Part shown: one piece after another, positions 44,279 to 53,487 of the stretch
How the letters are laid out: each line of letters opens with the position of its first letter
Numbering within the stretch: position 1 is the stretch's first letter
From: Paraburkholderia edwinii
GTDB lineage: Bacteria; Pseudomonadota; Gammaproteobacteria; Burkholderiales; Burkholderiaceae
Direction of reading: 5' to 3'
NCBI RefSeq assembly: GCF_019428685.1
Contig: NZ_CP080095.1
Span: 868,001 to 932,000, forward strand
DNA length: 64,000 nucleotides
Position numbers and translations under genes: made by a program
The notes under the pieces: model-generated
What the model was told of the DNA's origin: nothing
Database searches by the model: none
The model's input: only the letters and a program-made list of their open reading frames with translations

Positions 44279-45646
44279 TTAGCGCATGCCCGGCAGCATG
44301 CCCTTCATGCCGCGCATCATCTTCTGCAGGTTGCCGCCCTTCAGCTTCTTCATCATGGTGCGCATCTGGTCGTACTGATTGAGCATGCGGTTCACTTCCT
44401 GCACCTGCACGCCGGCGCCCGCCGCGATACGGCGTTTGCGCGTCGCCTTGATCAGGTCGGGTTTGGCGCGTTCCTGCGGCGTCATCGAGTTGATGATGCC
44501 CTCCATCCGGCGCATCTGCTTTTCGGCCTGGCCCATATCGGCGCCGGCCGCGGCCTGCTGGAATTGCGCGGGCAGCTTGTCCATCAGCGACGACAGGCCG
44601 CCCATGTTTTTCATTTGCGAAAGTTGCGCGCGGAAATCGTTGAGGTCGAAGTCGCCGCCTTTCTTGACCTTGTCCGCGAGCTTCTGCGCAGCCTGCACGT
44701 CGACGCCGCGTTGCGCCTCTTCGACGAGCGCGAGAATATCGCCCATGCCGAGGATCCGGTTCGCCATGCGATCCGGATAGAAGATTTCGAGGCCGTCGAG
44801 TTTTTCCGCGACGCCGACGAACTTGATCGGCTTGCCGGTCACATGCCGCACCGACAGCGCCGCGCCACCGCGCGAGTCGCCGTCGAGCTTGGTCAGCACG
44901 ACACCGGTGAGCGGCAGCGCGTCGTTGAATGCCTTCGCGGTGTTGACCGCATCCTGGCCGAGCATCGCATCGACAACAAACAGCGTTTCGGCCGGATTCA
45001 ACGTGCTGTGCAGCGCGGTGATTTCCTGCATCATCGCTTCGTCGATACCGAGACGGCCCGCCGTATCGACGATCAGCACGTCGTGATAGTGGCGCTTGGC
45101 CCAATCGACCGCGCCGCGCGCGATATCGACCGGCTTCTGATCGGGCTCGGACGGGAAGAAATCGGCGCCGACCTGCTCGGTCACCGTCTTCAACTGCGCA
45201 ATTGCAGCGGGACGGTAGACGTCGCACGAGACGGTGAGCACCTTCTTTTTGTACTTTTCGCGCAGGAGCTTCGCGAGCTTGCCGACCGTCGTCGTTTTAC
45301 CCGCGCCCTGCAGACCGGCCATCAGGATAATGGCGGGCGGCGTGACGGCGAGATTGAGTTCGACGGCCTTGCCTTCGTAGTCGCCGCCGATCACCGCGGT
45401 CAGCTCGCGCTGCACGACGCCGACGAGCGCCTGACCCGGCGACAGACTGGCGATCACGTCTTCGCCGAGCGCCTTTTCCTTCACTTTGCCGATGAAGTCG
45501 CGCACGACCGGCAGCGCAACGTCGGCTTCGAGGAGCGCGAGGCGAACTTCGCGTAGCATCTCCTGCGTATTGGCTTCGGTGAGCCGGGCTTCGCCGCGCA
45601 GCGTCTTGACGACGCGCGCCATCCGTTGAGTGAGATTGTCGAGCAT
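44279..45646 (-). CDS. ffh: signal recognition particle protein Ffh
   Basis: 455 aa SRP54 GTPase that binds 4.5S RNA and signal sequences and targets membrane proteins to FtsY/SecYEG. The N domain occupies residues 1-90. G1 is GLQGAGKT (111-118), then DTAGRLGIDE (G3) and TKLDGDSRGG (G4/G5). The C-terminal M domain is methionine-rich (MRTMMKKLKGGNLQKMMRGMKGMLPGM). Divergent from the CcsA/YpjD gene. Confidence 0.97.
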   Translation of the reverse strand: MLDNLTQRMARVVKTLRGEARLTEANTQEMLREVRLALLEADVALPVVRDFIGKVKEKALGEDVIASLSPGQALVGVVQRELTAVIGGDYEGKAVELNLAVTPPAIILMAGLQGAGKTTTVGKLAKLLREKYKKKVLTVSCDVYRPAAIAQLKTVTEQVGADFFPSEPDQKPVDIARGAVDWAKRHYHDVLIVDTAGRLGIDEAMMQEITALHSTLNPAETLFVVDAMLGQDAVNTAKAFNDALPLTGVVLTKLDGDSRGGAALSVRHVTGKPIKFVGVAEKLDGLEIFYPDRMANRILGMGDILALVEEAQRGVDVQAAQKLADKVKKGGDFDLNDFRAQLSQMKNMGGLSSLMDKLPAQFQQAAAGADMGQAEKQMRRMEGIINSMTPQERAKPDLIKATRKRRIAAGAGVQVQEVNRMLNQYDQMRTMMKKLKGGNLQKMMRGMKGMLPGMR

Positions 45647-45905
45647 GGGGAGCCGGTGGGTAACTGTGCGTAACGGTGGGTGCGTAAAAGCGCGCAGTAG
45701 GGTGGGTAGTGCGGCCCTCTATGCGCGCGACGATGGTGTGTGCGGCAGCGCGTGTGGTGCGCTGTGCGTGGCACACGCGGTGCGGCATGGAGCACCTCAG
45801 TGTGGAGCACCGCGGTGGAGCATCACATGAAGCGTCGCAGGAGCCCGCATCCGGCCCACATCTAGCCAGGCGTCGCGGCCAAAGGCCCTAGTGTAAACTT
45901 CGAAC

Positions 45906-46895
45906 ATGGATATTGTACTGTATGCCCTCACTGCGCTCCTCTACGGCGGACTTGCCGTAGCGGGCTGGCGTTCGCATCGGCAGGCGGCGCTCGAGCCGAT
46001 GCTCGAGGGCACGCCGTCGCTGGCCGCGGGCGGTAACCTGAATTCGCCGGCAACGATGCCCCGGTCTGCGTCGATCGAAGGCGCGTCGTTGCGCGAGCCG
46101 GCACGGCGCACGGCCGTCGGCATGTCGCCGGCCGTGCGCGTTCTGCTGTTTGTCGCGCTGGTCGTGCACGGCGTCCTGCTGCACACCACCATCTTCCCGC
46201 ACGACGCGATGGTGTTCGGTTTCGCGTTCGCGTTGTCCGCGATGTTCTGGCTCGGCGTCGGCATTTACTGGATCGAAAGCTTCTTCTTTCCGCTCGACGG
46301 CCTGCGGCTGCTCGCGCTGCCGCTTGCCTGCGTCGCCTCGTTGCTGCCGCTCGTCTTCGGCGGCGTGCATGTGCTGTCGTACGCGGCTGCGCCGCTTTTC
46401 AAGCTGCACTTCCTGATCGCGAACGTCGCGTACGGGCTTTTCGTGATTGCGGCGCTGCACGCGGTGCTGATGCTGCTCGTCGAGCGGCGTCTGCACGCAA
46501 TGCGTGGCCGCGGCGGTGTGGTGCAGCGGCACAGTGCCGCAGCCGGCAACGGCTGGCTCTCGAGCTGGCTCGATACGCTGCCGCCGCTGCTCACGCTCGA
46601 AAAGCTGCTGTTCCGCCTGATCAGCGCGGGCTTCGTGCTGCTGACGCTCACGCTCGTGTCCGGCATGCTGTTCAACGAGCAGCTGGTGAACCGGCCGCTC
46701 AGCTTCGATCACAAGACGGTGTTCGCGATCCTGTCGTGGCTCATGTTCGGCGCGCTGCTGACTGCGCGTAAAGTATCGGGCTGGCGCGGCCGCGCCGCGT
46801 TGCGCTGGGTGCTCGCGGCCTTCGTTGCCTTGGTGCTTGCCTATATCGGCAGCCGTTTCGTGTTCCAGGTGCTGCTGCACCGTCCTGTCGTCTGA
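45906..46895 (+). CDS. CcsA/YpjD family inner-membrane protein (cytochrome c assembly type)
   Basis: 329 aa, about eight hydrophobic segments. VLSYAAAPLFKLHFLIANVAYGLFVIAAL and SFDHKTVFAILSWLMFG fit the CcsA/CcmC-like cytochrome_c_assembly domain as in YpjD, encoded beside ffh in many proteobacteria. The tryptophan-rich WWD haem motif of true CcmC/CcmF is not evident, so a direct haem-handling role is uncertain. The small PP0621-type gene follows 8 bases later. Confidence 0.85.
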   Translation: MDIVLYALTALLYGGLAVAGWRSHRQAALEPMLEGTPSLAAGGNLNSPATMPRSASIEGASLREPARRTAVGMSPAVRVLLFVALVVHGVLLHTTIFPHDAMVFGFAFALSAMFWLGVGIYWIESFFFPLDGLRLLALPLACVASLLPLVFGGVHVLSYAAAPLFKLHFLIANVAYGLFVIAALHAVLMLLVERRLHAMRGRGGVVQRHSAAAGNGWLSSWLDTLPPLLTLEKLLFRLISAGFVLLTLTLVSGMLFNEQLVNRPLSFDHKTVFAILSWLMFGALLTARKVSGWRGRAALRWVLAAFVALVLAYIGSRFVFQVLLHRPVV

Positions 46896-46903
46896 GTGTT
46901 CCC

Positions 46904-47281
46904 ATGCGGCAAATCATTCTGCTGATTCTGCTTTTCTTCGTCGGCCAGTGGCTCGTCAAGGCGTTGCGGCGTCAGGACGCGCGCACCTCGACGCGCACCG
47001 GCGACGCCGCGCGCGACGCATCCGGAGCCAACGCTGCCAACAGCGGCGCGAACGGTGGTGCAAACAGTGGCGCAAGCGGCGCCGGTCAGTCTTCGAGTAA
47101 CCGTGCTGCGGGCGCCGCGCGCCACCAGTTGCCGGAGCCGATGATCCGCTGCGTCGAGTGCGGCGTGCACGCGCCGAAGAGCGATTCGGTGACCGTCGGC
47201 AGCCAGACGTTCTGCGGCCATGAGCACGCGCAGCGCTATGCGACGCGCGTCGCGCAAACCAAAGGTCGCGAAGGCCGATGA
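46904..47281 (+). CDS. PP0621 family small membrane-anchored protein
   Basis: 125 aa. One N-terminal membrane segment (IILLILLFFVGQWLV, residues 4-18), a Gly/Ala/Asn/Ser-rich linker (about 25-70), and a C-terminal zinc-ribbon-like part with CVECG and a later Cys/His pair (TFCGHEHAQRY). It resembles the PP0621 family of unknown function. The stop overlaps the ampD start (ATGA), linking it to peptidoglycan recycling by context only. Confidence 0.8.
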   Translation: MRQIILLILLFFVGQWLVKALRRQDARTSTRTGDAARDASGANAANSGANGGANSGASGAGQSSSNRAAGAARHQLPEPMIRCVECGVHAPKSDSVTVGSQTFCGHEHAQRYATRVAQTKGREGR

Positions 47282-47874
47282 AGCAACGCTTCACGGTCGG
47301 CGCCGACGGCTGGATTGCCGCGGCGCGCCAACTTCCGTCGCCGAATGTCGAAGCACGCCCGGCGGGCGCGGTGCCGACGCTGATCGTCGTGCACAACATC
47401 AGCCTGCCCCCGGGTGAATTCGGCGGCGGCGCCATCGCCGATCTTTTCCTCAATCGCCTCGACTGCGACGCGCATCCGTACTACGCGGCCAACCTGCGCG
47501 GCGTGCGCGTCTCCGCGCACTTCGTGATTCATCGCGACGGCACGCTCGAGCAGTTCGTGTCGTGCGACGAGCGCGCCTGGCACGCGGGCGCATCGAGCTT
47601 CTTCGGCCGCGAGCGCTGCAACGACTTCTCGATCGGCGTCGAACTCGAAGGCAGCGACGCGAGCGCATTCGAACCGGCGCAATACCGGACCCTCGCCGCA
47701 CTCGCACAAGCATTGGCCGCGCACTATCCGATCGATGCGCTCGCCGGTCACTCGGACATCGCCCCGGGCCGCAAGACCGACCCAGGGCCGCATTTCGACT
47801 GGACGCGACTGCAACGCGAAACTTCATTTCCCGATCAGTATTTCCCCTATCGCTATCGTCCGGCGTCTCCTTGA
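47278..47874 (+). CDS. ampD: 1,6-anhydro-N-acetylmuramyl-L-alanine amidase AmpD
   Basis: 198 aa cytoplasmic zinc amidase (Amidase_2) that removes the stem peptide from recycled anhydro-muropeptides and thereby controls AmpR-type induction. The zinc ligands are His39 in VVHNISLPPGEFGG and the His/Asp in GHSDIAPGRKTDPGPHFDW; HFVIHRDGTLEQFV is also conserved. ATG 47278 overlaps the preceding stop. Mpl, encoded at the window end, acts on the released tripeptide. Confidence 0.95.
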   Translation: MKQRFTVGADGWIAAARQLPSPNVEARPAGAVPTLIVVHNISLPPGEFGGGAIADLFLNRLDCDAHPYYAANLRGVRVSAHFVIHRDGTLEQFVSCDERAWHAGASSFFGRERCNDFSIGVELEGSDASAFEPAQYRTLAALAQALAAHYPIDALAGHSDIAPGRKTDPGPHFDWTRLQRETSFPDQYFPYRYRPASP

Positions 47875-47980
47875 GCGCCTGCGATGAAAACCCGCAAAGC
47901 GTCACTGGGCTTGCTCGTGCGAGAGCCTTGCCCGGTTGCGGCGAGGCGAAATGTCAACCCGCGCTGGCTAAATTTTTCAA

Positions 47981-48008
47981 TTGCGAGAACGCTAAAGTCC
48001 ACTATACT
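47981..48008 (+). promoter_or_regulatory. predicted nrdAB promoter
   Basis: TTGCGA (47981-47986) and TATACT (48003-48008), spacer 16 bases. The -10 lies inside the first NrdR box, which would let NrdR block RNA polymerase. Confidence 0.65.
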
Positions 48009-48045
48009 TGGTGCCGTTAAAGCAGTTTTCCACAAGATGTTGTGT
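47999..48045. promoter_or_regulatory. two NrdR boxes, 31 bp apart
   Basis: Box 1 CCACTATACTTGGTGC (47999-48014) matches about 11 of 16 positions and box 2 CCACAAGATGTTGTGT (48030-48045) about 13 of 16 positions of the known NrdR consensus (acaCwAtATaTwGtgt). The start-to-start distance is 31 bases, about three helical turns, the spacing known for NrdR box pairs. Binding is inferred. nrdR itself is not in the window. Confidence 0.8.
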
Positions 48046-48597
48046 TGTTCGGGGGCAGCACCCGCTTCGCGACCAAGGGTGCTAAAGCATTGCCGGCATT
48101 GAAAAATACTGAAGTAACGCGTTCTGAAGTGATGCCCGTCTTACTCGAAGCAGTGCGGCGTGCGGCTTCAGCATCGTGTTTTCAACTCCGTGTTTCCAGC
48201 TCGCACTTTGAGTTCACGCTCTTAGCTCGCGCTTTTAGCTCATGTTGAAGCTTCAGCCATTTCGAAAAAAGGGACCAGCCAGTGATCGCAACACGCATGA
48301 TGAAGACGCTCGTCCGCGCGCATCTGATTCGTCATCAGTTGCGTGGTGGTTCCGAACCGGCCGTCGCGTCGCGCTGTTCCCGCCGCCGCAAAGAAGCTGA
48401 GCCCGGTGTCTTCGTAGAAGGTCCTGAAAGAAGGCCCGGAAGGCACCCCGAAGAAGCTCAACATCAGCGGCGACCCAGGCGGTCATCCCCTCCGCAGTTT
48501 TTATCGAATCCGTACCTCGCTCGCGTCCGCGCCGGCGCAGCGATTGTTTTAATCCGCGGTTAGGTCCGCACCACCCCAAGACCAGGAGCTTTTGCAC

Positions 48598-51500
48598 ATG
48601 CAAACGACCGACAACGTGACGACCCGGTACGAGGGCGCACCCACTGGCCTCCCACACGCCGGAGAGGCTCAGGGCGCGCAAGCGCTCGCGCCGTCGACTT
48701 TCGCCGACTACAAGGTGATCCGTCGTAACGGCAGCGTGGTGTCGTTCGAGCCTTCGAAAATCGCCATCGCGGCGACGAAGGCTTTTCTGGCCGTCAACGG
48801 CGGTCAAGGCGCAGCGTCGGCGCGCGTGCGCGAACTCGTGGAGCAGCTGACGCAAGGCGTCGTGCGCGCGCTGATGCGCAGCCGCCCGAACGGCGGCACG
48901 TTCCATATCGAAGACATTCAGGATCAGGTCGAACTCGCGCTGATGCGCGGCGGCGAGCACAACGTCGCGCGCGCTTACGTGCTGTATCGCGAGAAGCGTA
49001 GCCAGGAGCGCAGCCAGTCGGCAGAAGCGCAACCCGGCGAGGCCGGTCTCAACGTCACCGACAACGGCGTCACGCGTCCGCTCGATCTGCCCGCGCTGCG
49101 CGGACTGATCGAATCGGCCTGCGCGAACCTCGGCGACGCGGTGAGCGCGGAGCCGATCGTCGCTGAAACGGTGAAGAACCTGTACGACGGCGTGCCGATG
49201 AGCCAGGTCTACGACTCGGCCATCCTCGCCGCGCGCACGATGATCGAAAAAGACCCGGCGTATAGCCAGGTCACCGCCCGCATCCTGCTCCACACCATTC
49301 GCCGCGAGATCCTCGAAGAGGAAGTCACTCAGGCGCAAATGGACGAGCGCTACGCCGAATACTTCCCGCTCTTCATCAAGCGTGGCGTGCAGGCGGAACT
49401 GCTTGACGACAAACTGCTGCAGTTCGACCTCAAGCGCCTCGGCGCGGCGCTCGACGCAAGCCGCGACCTGCAATTCGGCTATCTCGGCCTGCAAACGTTG
49501 TACGACCGCTACTTCCTGCACGTCGACGGCACGCGCATCGAGATGCCGCAGGCATTCTTTATGCGTGTCGCGATGGGCCTGTCGCTGGGCGAGATCGACC
49601 GCGAAGCGCGCGCGATCGAGTTCTACAACGTGCTATCGAGCTTCGACTTCATGAGCTCGACGCCGACGCTGTTCAACTCGGGCACGCGCCGCTCGCAACT
49701 GTCGTCGTGCTACCTGACGACGGTCGACGACGACCTCGACGGCATCTACGAGGCGCTCAAGGAAAACGCGCTGCTCTCGAAGTTCGCCGGCGGCCTCGGC
49801 AACGACTGGACGCGCGTGCGCGCGCTCGGCTCGCACATCAAGGGCACCAACGGCAAGTCGCAAGGCGTGGTGCCGTTCCTGAAAGTGGTCAACGACACGG
49901 CTGTCGCCGTGAACCAGGGCGGCAAGCGCAAGGGCGCGGTGTGCGCGTACCTCGAGTCGTGGCACCTCGACATCGAGGAATTCCTCGAGCTGCGCAAGAA
50001 CACCGGCGACGACCGCCGCCGCACGCACGACATGAACACCGCGAACTGGATTCCCGACCTGTTCATGAAGCGGGTGCACGAGGGCGGCGACTGGACGCTG
50101 TTCTCGCCGTCCACCTGCCCGGATCTGCACGACAAGTTCGGCGCCGAGTTCGAAGCCGCTTACACGGCTTACGAAGACAAGGTCGCGCGCGGCGAACTCA
50201 AGCTGTTCAAGAAGATTCCGGCGGCGAACCTGTGGCGCAAGATGCTCGGCATGCTGTTCGAAACCGGCCATCCGTGGATCACGTTCAAGGATCCGTGCAA
50301 CATCCGCAGCCCGCAGCAGCACGTCGGCGTGGTCCATTCGTCGAATCTCTGCACCGAGATCACGCTGAACACGAGCGACACCGAAATCGCCGTCTGCAAC
50401 CTCGGTTCCGTGAACCTCGTCGCGCACATGAAGCAGCAGGCCGACGGCACGCTCGCGCTCGACCACGAAAAGCTCAAGCGCACGGTGAGCGTTGCGATGC
50501 GGATGCTCGACAACGTGATCGACATCAATTACTACGCGGTCGCCAAGGCGCGTAACTCGAACCTGAAGCACCGCCCGGTCGGCATGGGCATCATGGGCTT
50601 CCAGGACTGCCTGCACCTGCTGCGCACGCCGTACGCGTCGATGGAAGCGGTCGAGTTCGCCGACCGGTCGATGGAAGCGGTCTGCTACTACGCGTACTGG
50701 GCGTCGACCGAACTCGCGCAGGAGCGCGGCCGCTACTCGACGTACCGCGGCTCGCTGTGGGATCGCGGCATCCTCCCGCAAGACACGCTAAAGCTGCTCG
50801 CCGACGCGCGCGGCGGCTATGTCGAAGTCGATTCGAGCGAGTCGATGGACTGGAGCGCGCTGCGCTCGCGGATCGCGGCACACGGCATGCGCAACTCGAA
50901 CTGCATCGCGATCGCGCCGACGGCGACGATCTCGAACATCATCGGCGTGTCCGCGTGCATCGAGCCGACTTTCCAGAACCTGTACGTGAAGTCGAACCTG
51001 TCGGGCGAATTCACGGTGGTCAACGACTACCTCGTGCGCGACCTGAAGGCGCGCGGCCTGTGGGACGAGGTGATGGTCGCCGACCTGAAGTACTTCGACG
51101 GCTCGCTGTCGCGTATCGACCGGATTCCGGGCGACCTGCGCGCGATCTACGCGACCGCGTTCGAAGTCGACGCGACGTGGCTCGTCGAGGCGGCTTCGCG
51201 CCGTCAGAAGTGGATCGACCAGGCGCAGTCGCTCAATATCTATATGGCGGGCGCGTCGGGCAAGAAGCTCGACGAGGTCTACAAGCTCGCGTGGCTGCGC
51301 GGCCTGAAGACCACGTACTACCTGCGCACGATGGCGGCGACGCACGTCGAGAAGTCGACGGTCGCGCACGGCGCGCTGAACGCGGTGCCGAGCGGTGACG
51401 GTGGTGCGGGCGGCGCCGGCGGTGCTGCGGGTGGCTTCGGCGTGAATGGTGGCGTGGGTGGCCTTGGTGGCGGTGTGTCGGGTGGTATTCAGGCATCGGC

Positions 51501-51636
51501 TGCGGGAACGGCTGTTGCGTCTGCAGTTGCAGCGCCGGCTGTCGCCGCTGTCGAAGCGGCGCCCGAAGCGGACGGTCCTGTCTGCATGATGCGTCCGGGC
51601 GATCCTGGCTTCGAAGAGTGCGAGGCCTGCCAGTAA
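48598..51636 (+). CDS. nrdA: class Ia ribonucleoside-diphosphate reductase, alpha subunit NrdA
   Basis: 1012 aa. An ATP-cone (about residues 38-130, YKVIRRNGSVVSFEPSKIA) gives allosteric control of activity. Active-site residues are in place: Cys371 (SSCYLTTV), Asn583/Cys585/Glu587 (NLCTE) and Cys600 (AVCNLGS); NSNCIAIAPTATISNI follows. The C-terminal swinging redox pair is CEAC (Cys1008, Cys1011). Before it, about 55 residues are first Gly-rich (about 933-965) then Ala-rich. AGGAG lies 10 bases before ATG 48598; a TTG at 48592 is an unlikely start. Confidence 0.96.
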   Translation: MQTTDNVTTRYEGAPTGLPHAGEAQGAQALAPSTFADYKVIRRNGSVVSFEPSKIAIAATKAFLAVNGGQGAASARVRELVEQLTQGVVRALMRSRPNGGTFHIEDIQDQVELALMRGGEHNVARAYVLYREKRSQERSQSAEAQPGEAGLNVTDNGVTRPLDLPALRGLIESACANLGDAVSAEPIVAETVKNLYDGVPMSQVYDSAILAARTMIEKDPAYSQVTARILLHTIRREILEEEVTQAQMDERYAEYFPLFIKRGVQAELLDDKLLQFDLKRLGAALDASRDLQFGYLGLQTLYDRYFLHVDGTRIEMPQAFFMRVAMGLSLGEIDREARAIEFYNVLSSFDFMSSTPTLFNSGTRRSQLSSCYLTTVDDDLDGIYEALKENALLSKFAGGLGNDWTRVRALGSHIKGTNGKSQGVVPFLKVVNDTAVAVNQGGKRKGAVCAYLESWHLDIEEFLELRKNTGDDRRRTHDMNTANWIPDLFMKRVHEGGDWTLFSPSTCPDLHDKFGAEFEAAYTAYEDKVARGELKLFKKIPAANLWRKMLGMLFETGHPWITFKDPCNIRSPQQHVGVVHSSNLCTEITLNTSDTEIAVCNLGSVNLVAHMKQQADGTLALDHEKLKRTVSVAMRMLDNVIDINYYAVAKARNSNLKHRPVGMGIMGFQDCLHLLRTPYASMEAVEFADRSMEAVCYYAYWASTELAQERGRYSTYRGSLWDRGILPQDTLKLLADARGGYVEVDSSESMDWSALRSRIAAHGMRNSNCIAIAPTATISNIIGVSACIEPTFQNLYVKSNLSGEFTVVNDYLVRDLKARGLWDEVMVADLKYFDGSLSRIDRIPGDLRAIYATAFEVDATWLVEAASRRQKWIDQAQSLNIYMAGASGKKLDEVYKLAWLRGLKTTYYLRTMAATHVEKSTVAHGALNAVPSGDGGAGGAGGAAGGFGVNGGVGGLGGGVSGGIQASAAGTAVASAVAAPAVAAVEAAPEADGPVCMMRPGDPGFEECEACQ

Positions 51637-51785
51637 CGAGTGGTAACACGCCGGCGGCGACACGATTCGCGCCGCCGCCGGCGCAGCAGAAGTAGTAGAA
51701 GAGCAACAGCAGAAGAGGCAACGGCCGAAGGAAGACGCGCGATACGCGTGACGAGCGCGGCACGCGTAACACCCGTAACAAGAGC

Positions 51786-51875
51786 AGCAAGCGCAGCAAG
51801 CGCAGCAAGCGTAACAGGCGCAACTCAAGCAACGCGCGCGGCTCATGCAACGGCTCATGCGACGCTTCAAGCAAC
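51786..51875. repeat. 9- and 12-bp tandem repeats in the nrdA-nrdB spacer
   Basis: AGCAAGCGC at 51786 and 51795 and AGCAAGCGT at 51804 (9-base units); then GGCTCATGCAAC (51840), GGCTCATGCGAC (51852) and GCTTCAAGCAAC (51864) as 12-base units. The unit lengths are multiples of three. Confidence 0.8.
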
Positions 51876-52144
51876 GCTTCACGTCGACGATCCAGCTGTA
51901 GTGCAAGCGCACCTCGGGCAATGAAACGCAGCACATCGCACGCGCGCGCCGAAGTCTCTCTCGTGATGTCGAAGCCTCATCGAAGACATCATCGAAGCCG
52001 CTTCGAAACGACGCTCAACGATGAAGAGCAACACGTCGACACGTCTTCAACGACACGCATTTCAATCGCGTTCACTGCATCGACCTTCACAGTCTGTTGA
52101 ACAAAGTGTTGTATGAAGGTCTCAACGTGAATCGAAAACACGAA

Positions 52145-52179
52145 TTTTCATGAGCGAGCCCTTTTATCGCTCGTGAAAA
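52145..52179 (+). other. 13-bp hairpin before nrdB
   Basis: 52145-52157 pairs with 52167-52179 over 13 positions with one G-U pair, loop 9 bases. It is 36 bases before the nrdB ATG. No T run follows, so it does not look like a simple terminator; RNA processing, stability or an operator are possible. Confidence 0.75.
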
Positions 52180-52215
52180 GATGGTACAAACCGATCTAAA
52201 TTGATGGTGACATTT

Positions 52216-53487
52216 ATGCTCAACTGGGATGACGAGATCACTGCCGTAACTCCGTCGAGCGCTTCGCAACAAAACGTGTTGCGCAACGCTGCGGGAACGG
52301 TCGTCGGTTCGCAAGTCGAAACGCGTGCCGCTCATCAGGCTCCCTCCGCACAAGACATCTTCGCGGGCGACATCGCTGTCGCTCCCGCTGTCACCCGTCT
52401 TGCTGACCAGGCAGCAGCGTCGACCGCTGCGCCGGCTGCCACCGCTCATACCGCTGCCGCCTCCTCCGAAGCGCGCGTGAATGTCGCCGACAAGCGCATC
52501 ATCAACGGCCAGACCGACGTCAACCAGCTCGTCCCGTTCAAGTACAAGTGGGCGTGGGAGAAGTATCTGTCGGGCTGCGCGAACCACTGGATGCCGCAGG
52601 AAATCAACATGTCCCGCGACATCGCCCTGTGGAAAGACCCGAACGGGCTGACCGAGGACGAGCGCCGCGTCGTCAAGCGCAACCTCGGCTTCTTCGTGAC
52701 GGCTGACTCGCTCGCGGCGAACAATATCGTGCTCGGCACGTATCGCCACATCACGGCGCCCGAATGCCGGCAGTTCCTACTGCGCCAGGCGTTCGAAGAG
52801 GCGATCCACACGCACGCATACCAGTACATCGTCGAGTCGCTCGGGCTCGACGAAGGCGAGATCTTCAACGCGTACCACGAAGTCGCGTCGATCCGCGCCA
52901 AAGACGAATTCCTGATCCCGTTCATCCATACGCTGACCGACCCGGCCTTCAAGACCGGCACGCTCGAAGCAGACCAGAAGCTGCTCAAGTCGCTGATCGT
53001 GTTCGCCTGTGTGATGGAGGGCCTGTTCTTCTACGTCGGCTTCACGCAAATCCTGGCGCTTGGCCGCCAGAACAAGATGACCGGCGCGGCAGAGCAGTAC
53101 CAGTACATCCTGCGCGACGAGTCGATGCACTGCAATTTCGGCATCGACCTGATCAACCAGATCAAGCTTGAAAACCCGCATCTGTGGACGGCTGAATTCC
53201 GCGCGGAAATCCGCGAGCTGTTCAAGCAGGCGGTCGACCTTGAATATCGCTACGCCGAAGACACCATGCCGCGCGGCGTGCTCGGCCTGAACGCGTCGAT
53301 GTTCAAGAGCTATCTGCGCTTCATCTGCAACCGCCGTTGCCAGCAGATCGGTCTCGATCCGCTGTACCCGAACGAGGAAAACCCGTTCCCGTGGATGAGC
53401 GAGATGATCGACCTGAAGAAGGAACGCAACTTCTTCGAGACGCGGGTAATCGAATATCAGACTGGCGGCGCGCTCTCCTGGGAGTAA
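52216..53487 (+). CDS. nrdB: class Ia ribonucleoside-diphosphate reductase, beta subunit NrdB
   Basis: 423 aa from ATG 52216 (MLNWDDEI), with GGTGA 6 bases upstream; the frame is open to an upstream ATG 52204. The di-iron/tyrosyl-radical protein: [19 protein letters not shown] starts the ferritin-like core, [13 protein letters not shown] holds the iron ligands and the predicted radical Tyr202, and [10 protein letters not shown] the later ligands. About 85 N-terminal residues before the core are Ala/Thr-rich. Partner of NrdA. Confidence 0.95.
   Translation: MLNWDDEITAVTPSSASQQNVLRNAAGTVVGSQVETRAAHQAPSAQDIFAGDIAVAPAVTRLADQAAASTAAPAATAHTAAASSEARVNVADKRIINGQTDVNQLVPFKYKWAWEKYLSGCANHWMPQEINMSRDIALWKDPNGLTEDERRVVKRNLGFFVTADSLAANNIVLGTYRHITAPECRQFLLRQAFEEAIHTHAYQYIVESLGLDEGEIFNAYHEVASIRAKDEFLIPFIHTLTDPAFKTGTLEADQKLLKSLIVFACVMEGLFFYVGFTQILALGRQNKMTGAAEQYQYILRDESMHCNFGIDLINQIKLENPHLWTAEFRAEIRELFKQAVDLEYRYAEDTMPRGVLGLNASMFKSYLRFICNRRCQQIGLDPLYPNEENPFPWMSEMIDLKKERNFFETRVIEYQTGGALSWE

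Larger units (their letters stand above)
47875..48597 (+). other. ampD-nrdA spacer with long nrdA leader
   Basis: 723 bases. It holds the nrdA promoter and NrdR boxes (47981-48045) and a leader of roughly 580 bases before the nrdA ATG. Frames inside the leader (for example 48282-48563, 93 codons) are Arg-rich with no recognisable family and overlapping minus-strand frames, so I do not call them genes. Confidence 0.55.
51637..52215 (+). other. nrdA-nrdB spacer, low complexity
   Basis: 579 bases without a supported gene, unusually long for an nrdAB pair. It contains 9- and 12-base tandem repeats (51786-51875) and a 13-bp hairpin (52145-52179). A frame at 51640-51924 is open only because of Ala/Thr/Arg-rich low complexity. 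Confidence 0.6.

Noticed and set aside
48282..48563. 93-codon frame in the nrdA leader
   Set aside because: Composition Arg/Pro/Ser-rich like other shadow frames in this GC-rich DNA; no recognisable domain. Kept only as part of the leader finding.
51640..51924. 94-codon frame after nrdA
   Set aside because: GTG start three bases after the nrdA stop, low-complexity Arg/Ala/Thr product created by tandem repeats, no convincing ribosome site.
52099..52114. Third NrdR box before nrdB (GAACAAAGTGTTGTAT)
   Set aside because: It matches only about 10 of 16 consensus positions and has no partner at 31 bp, so it is likely chance.
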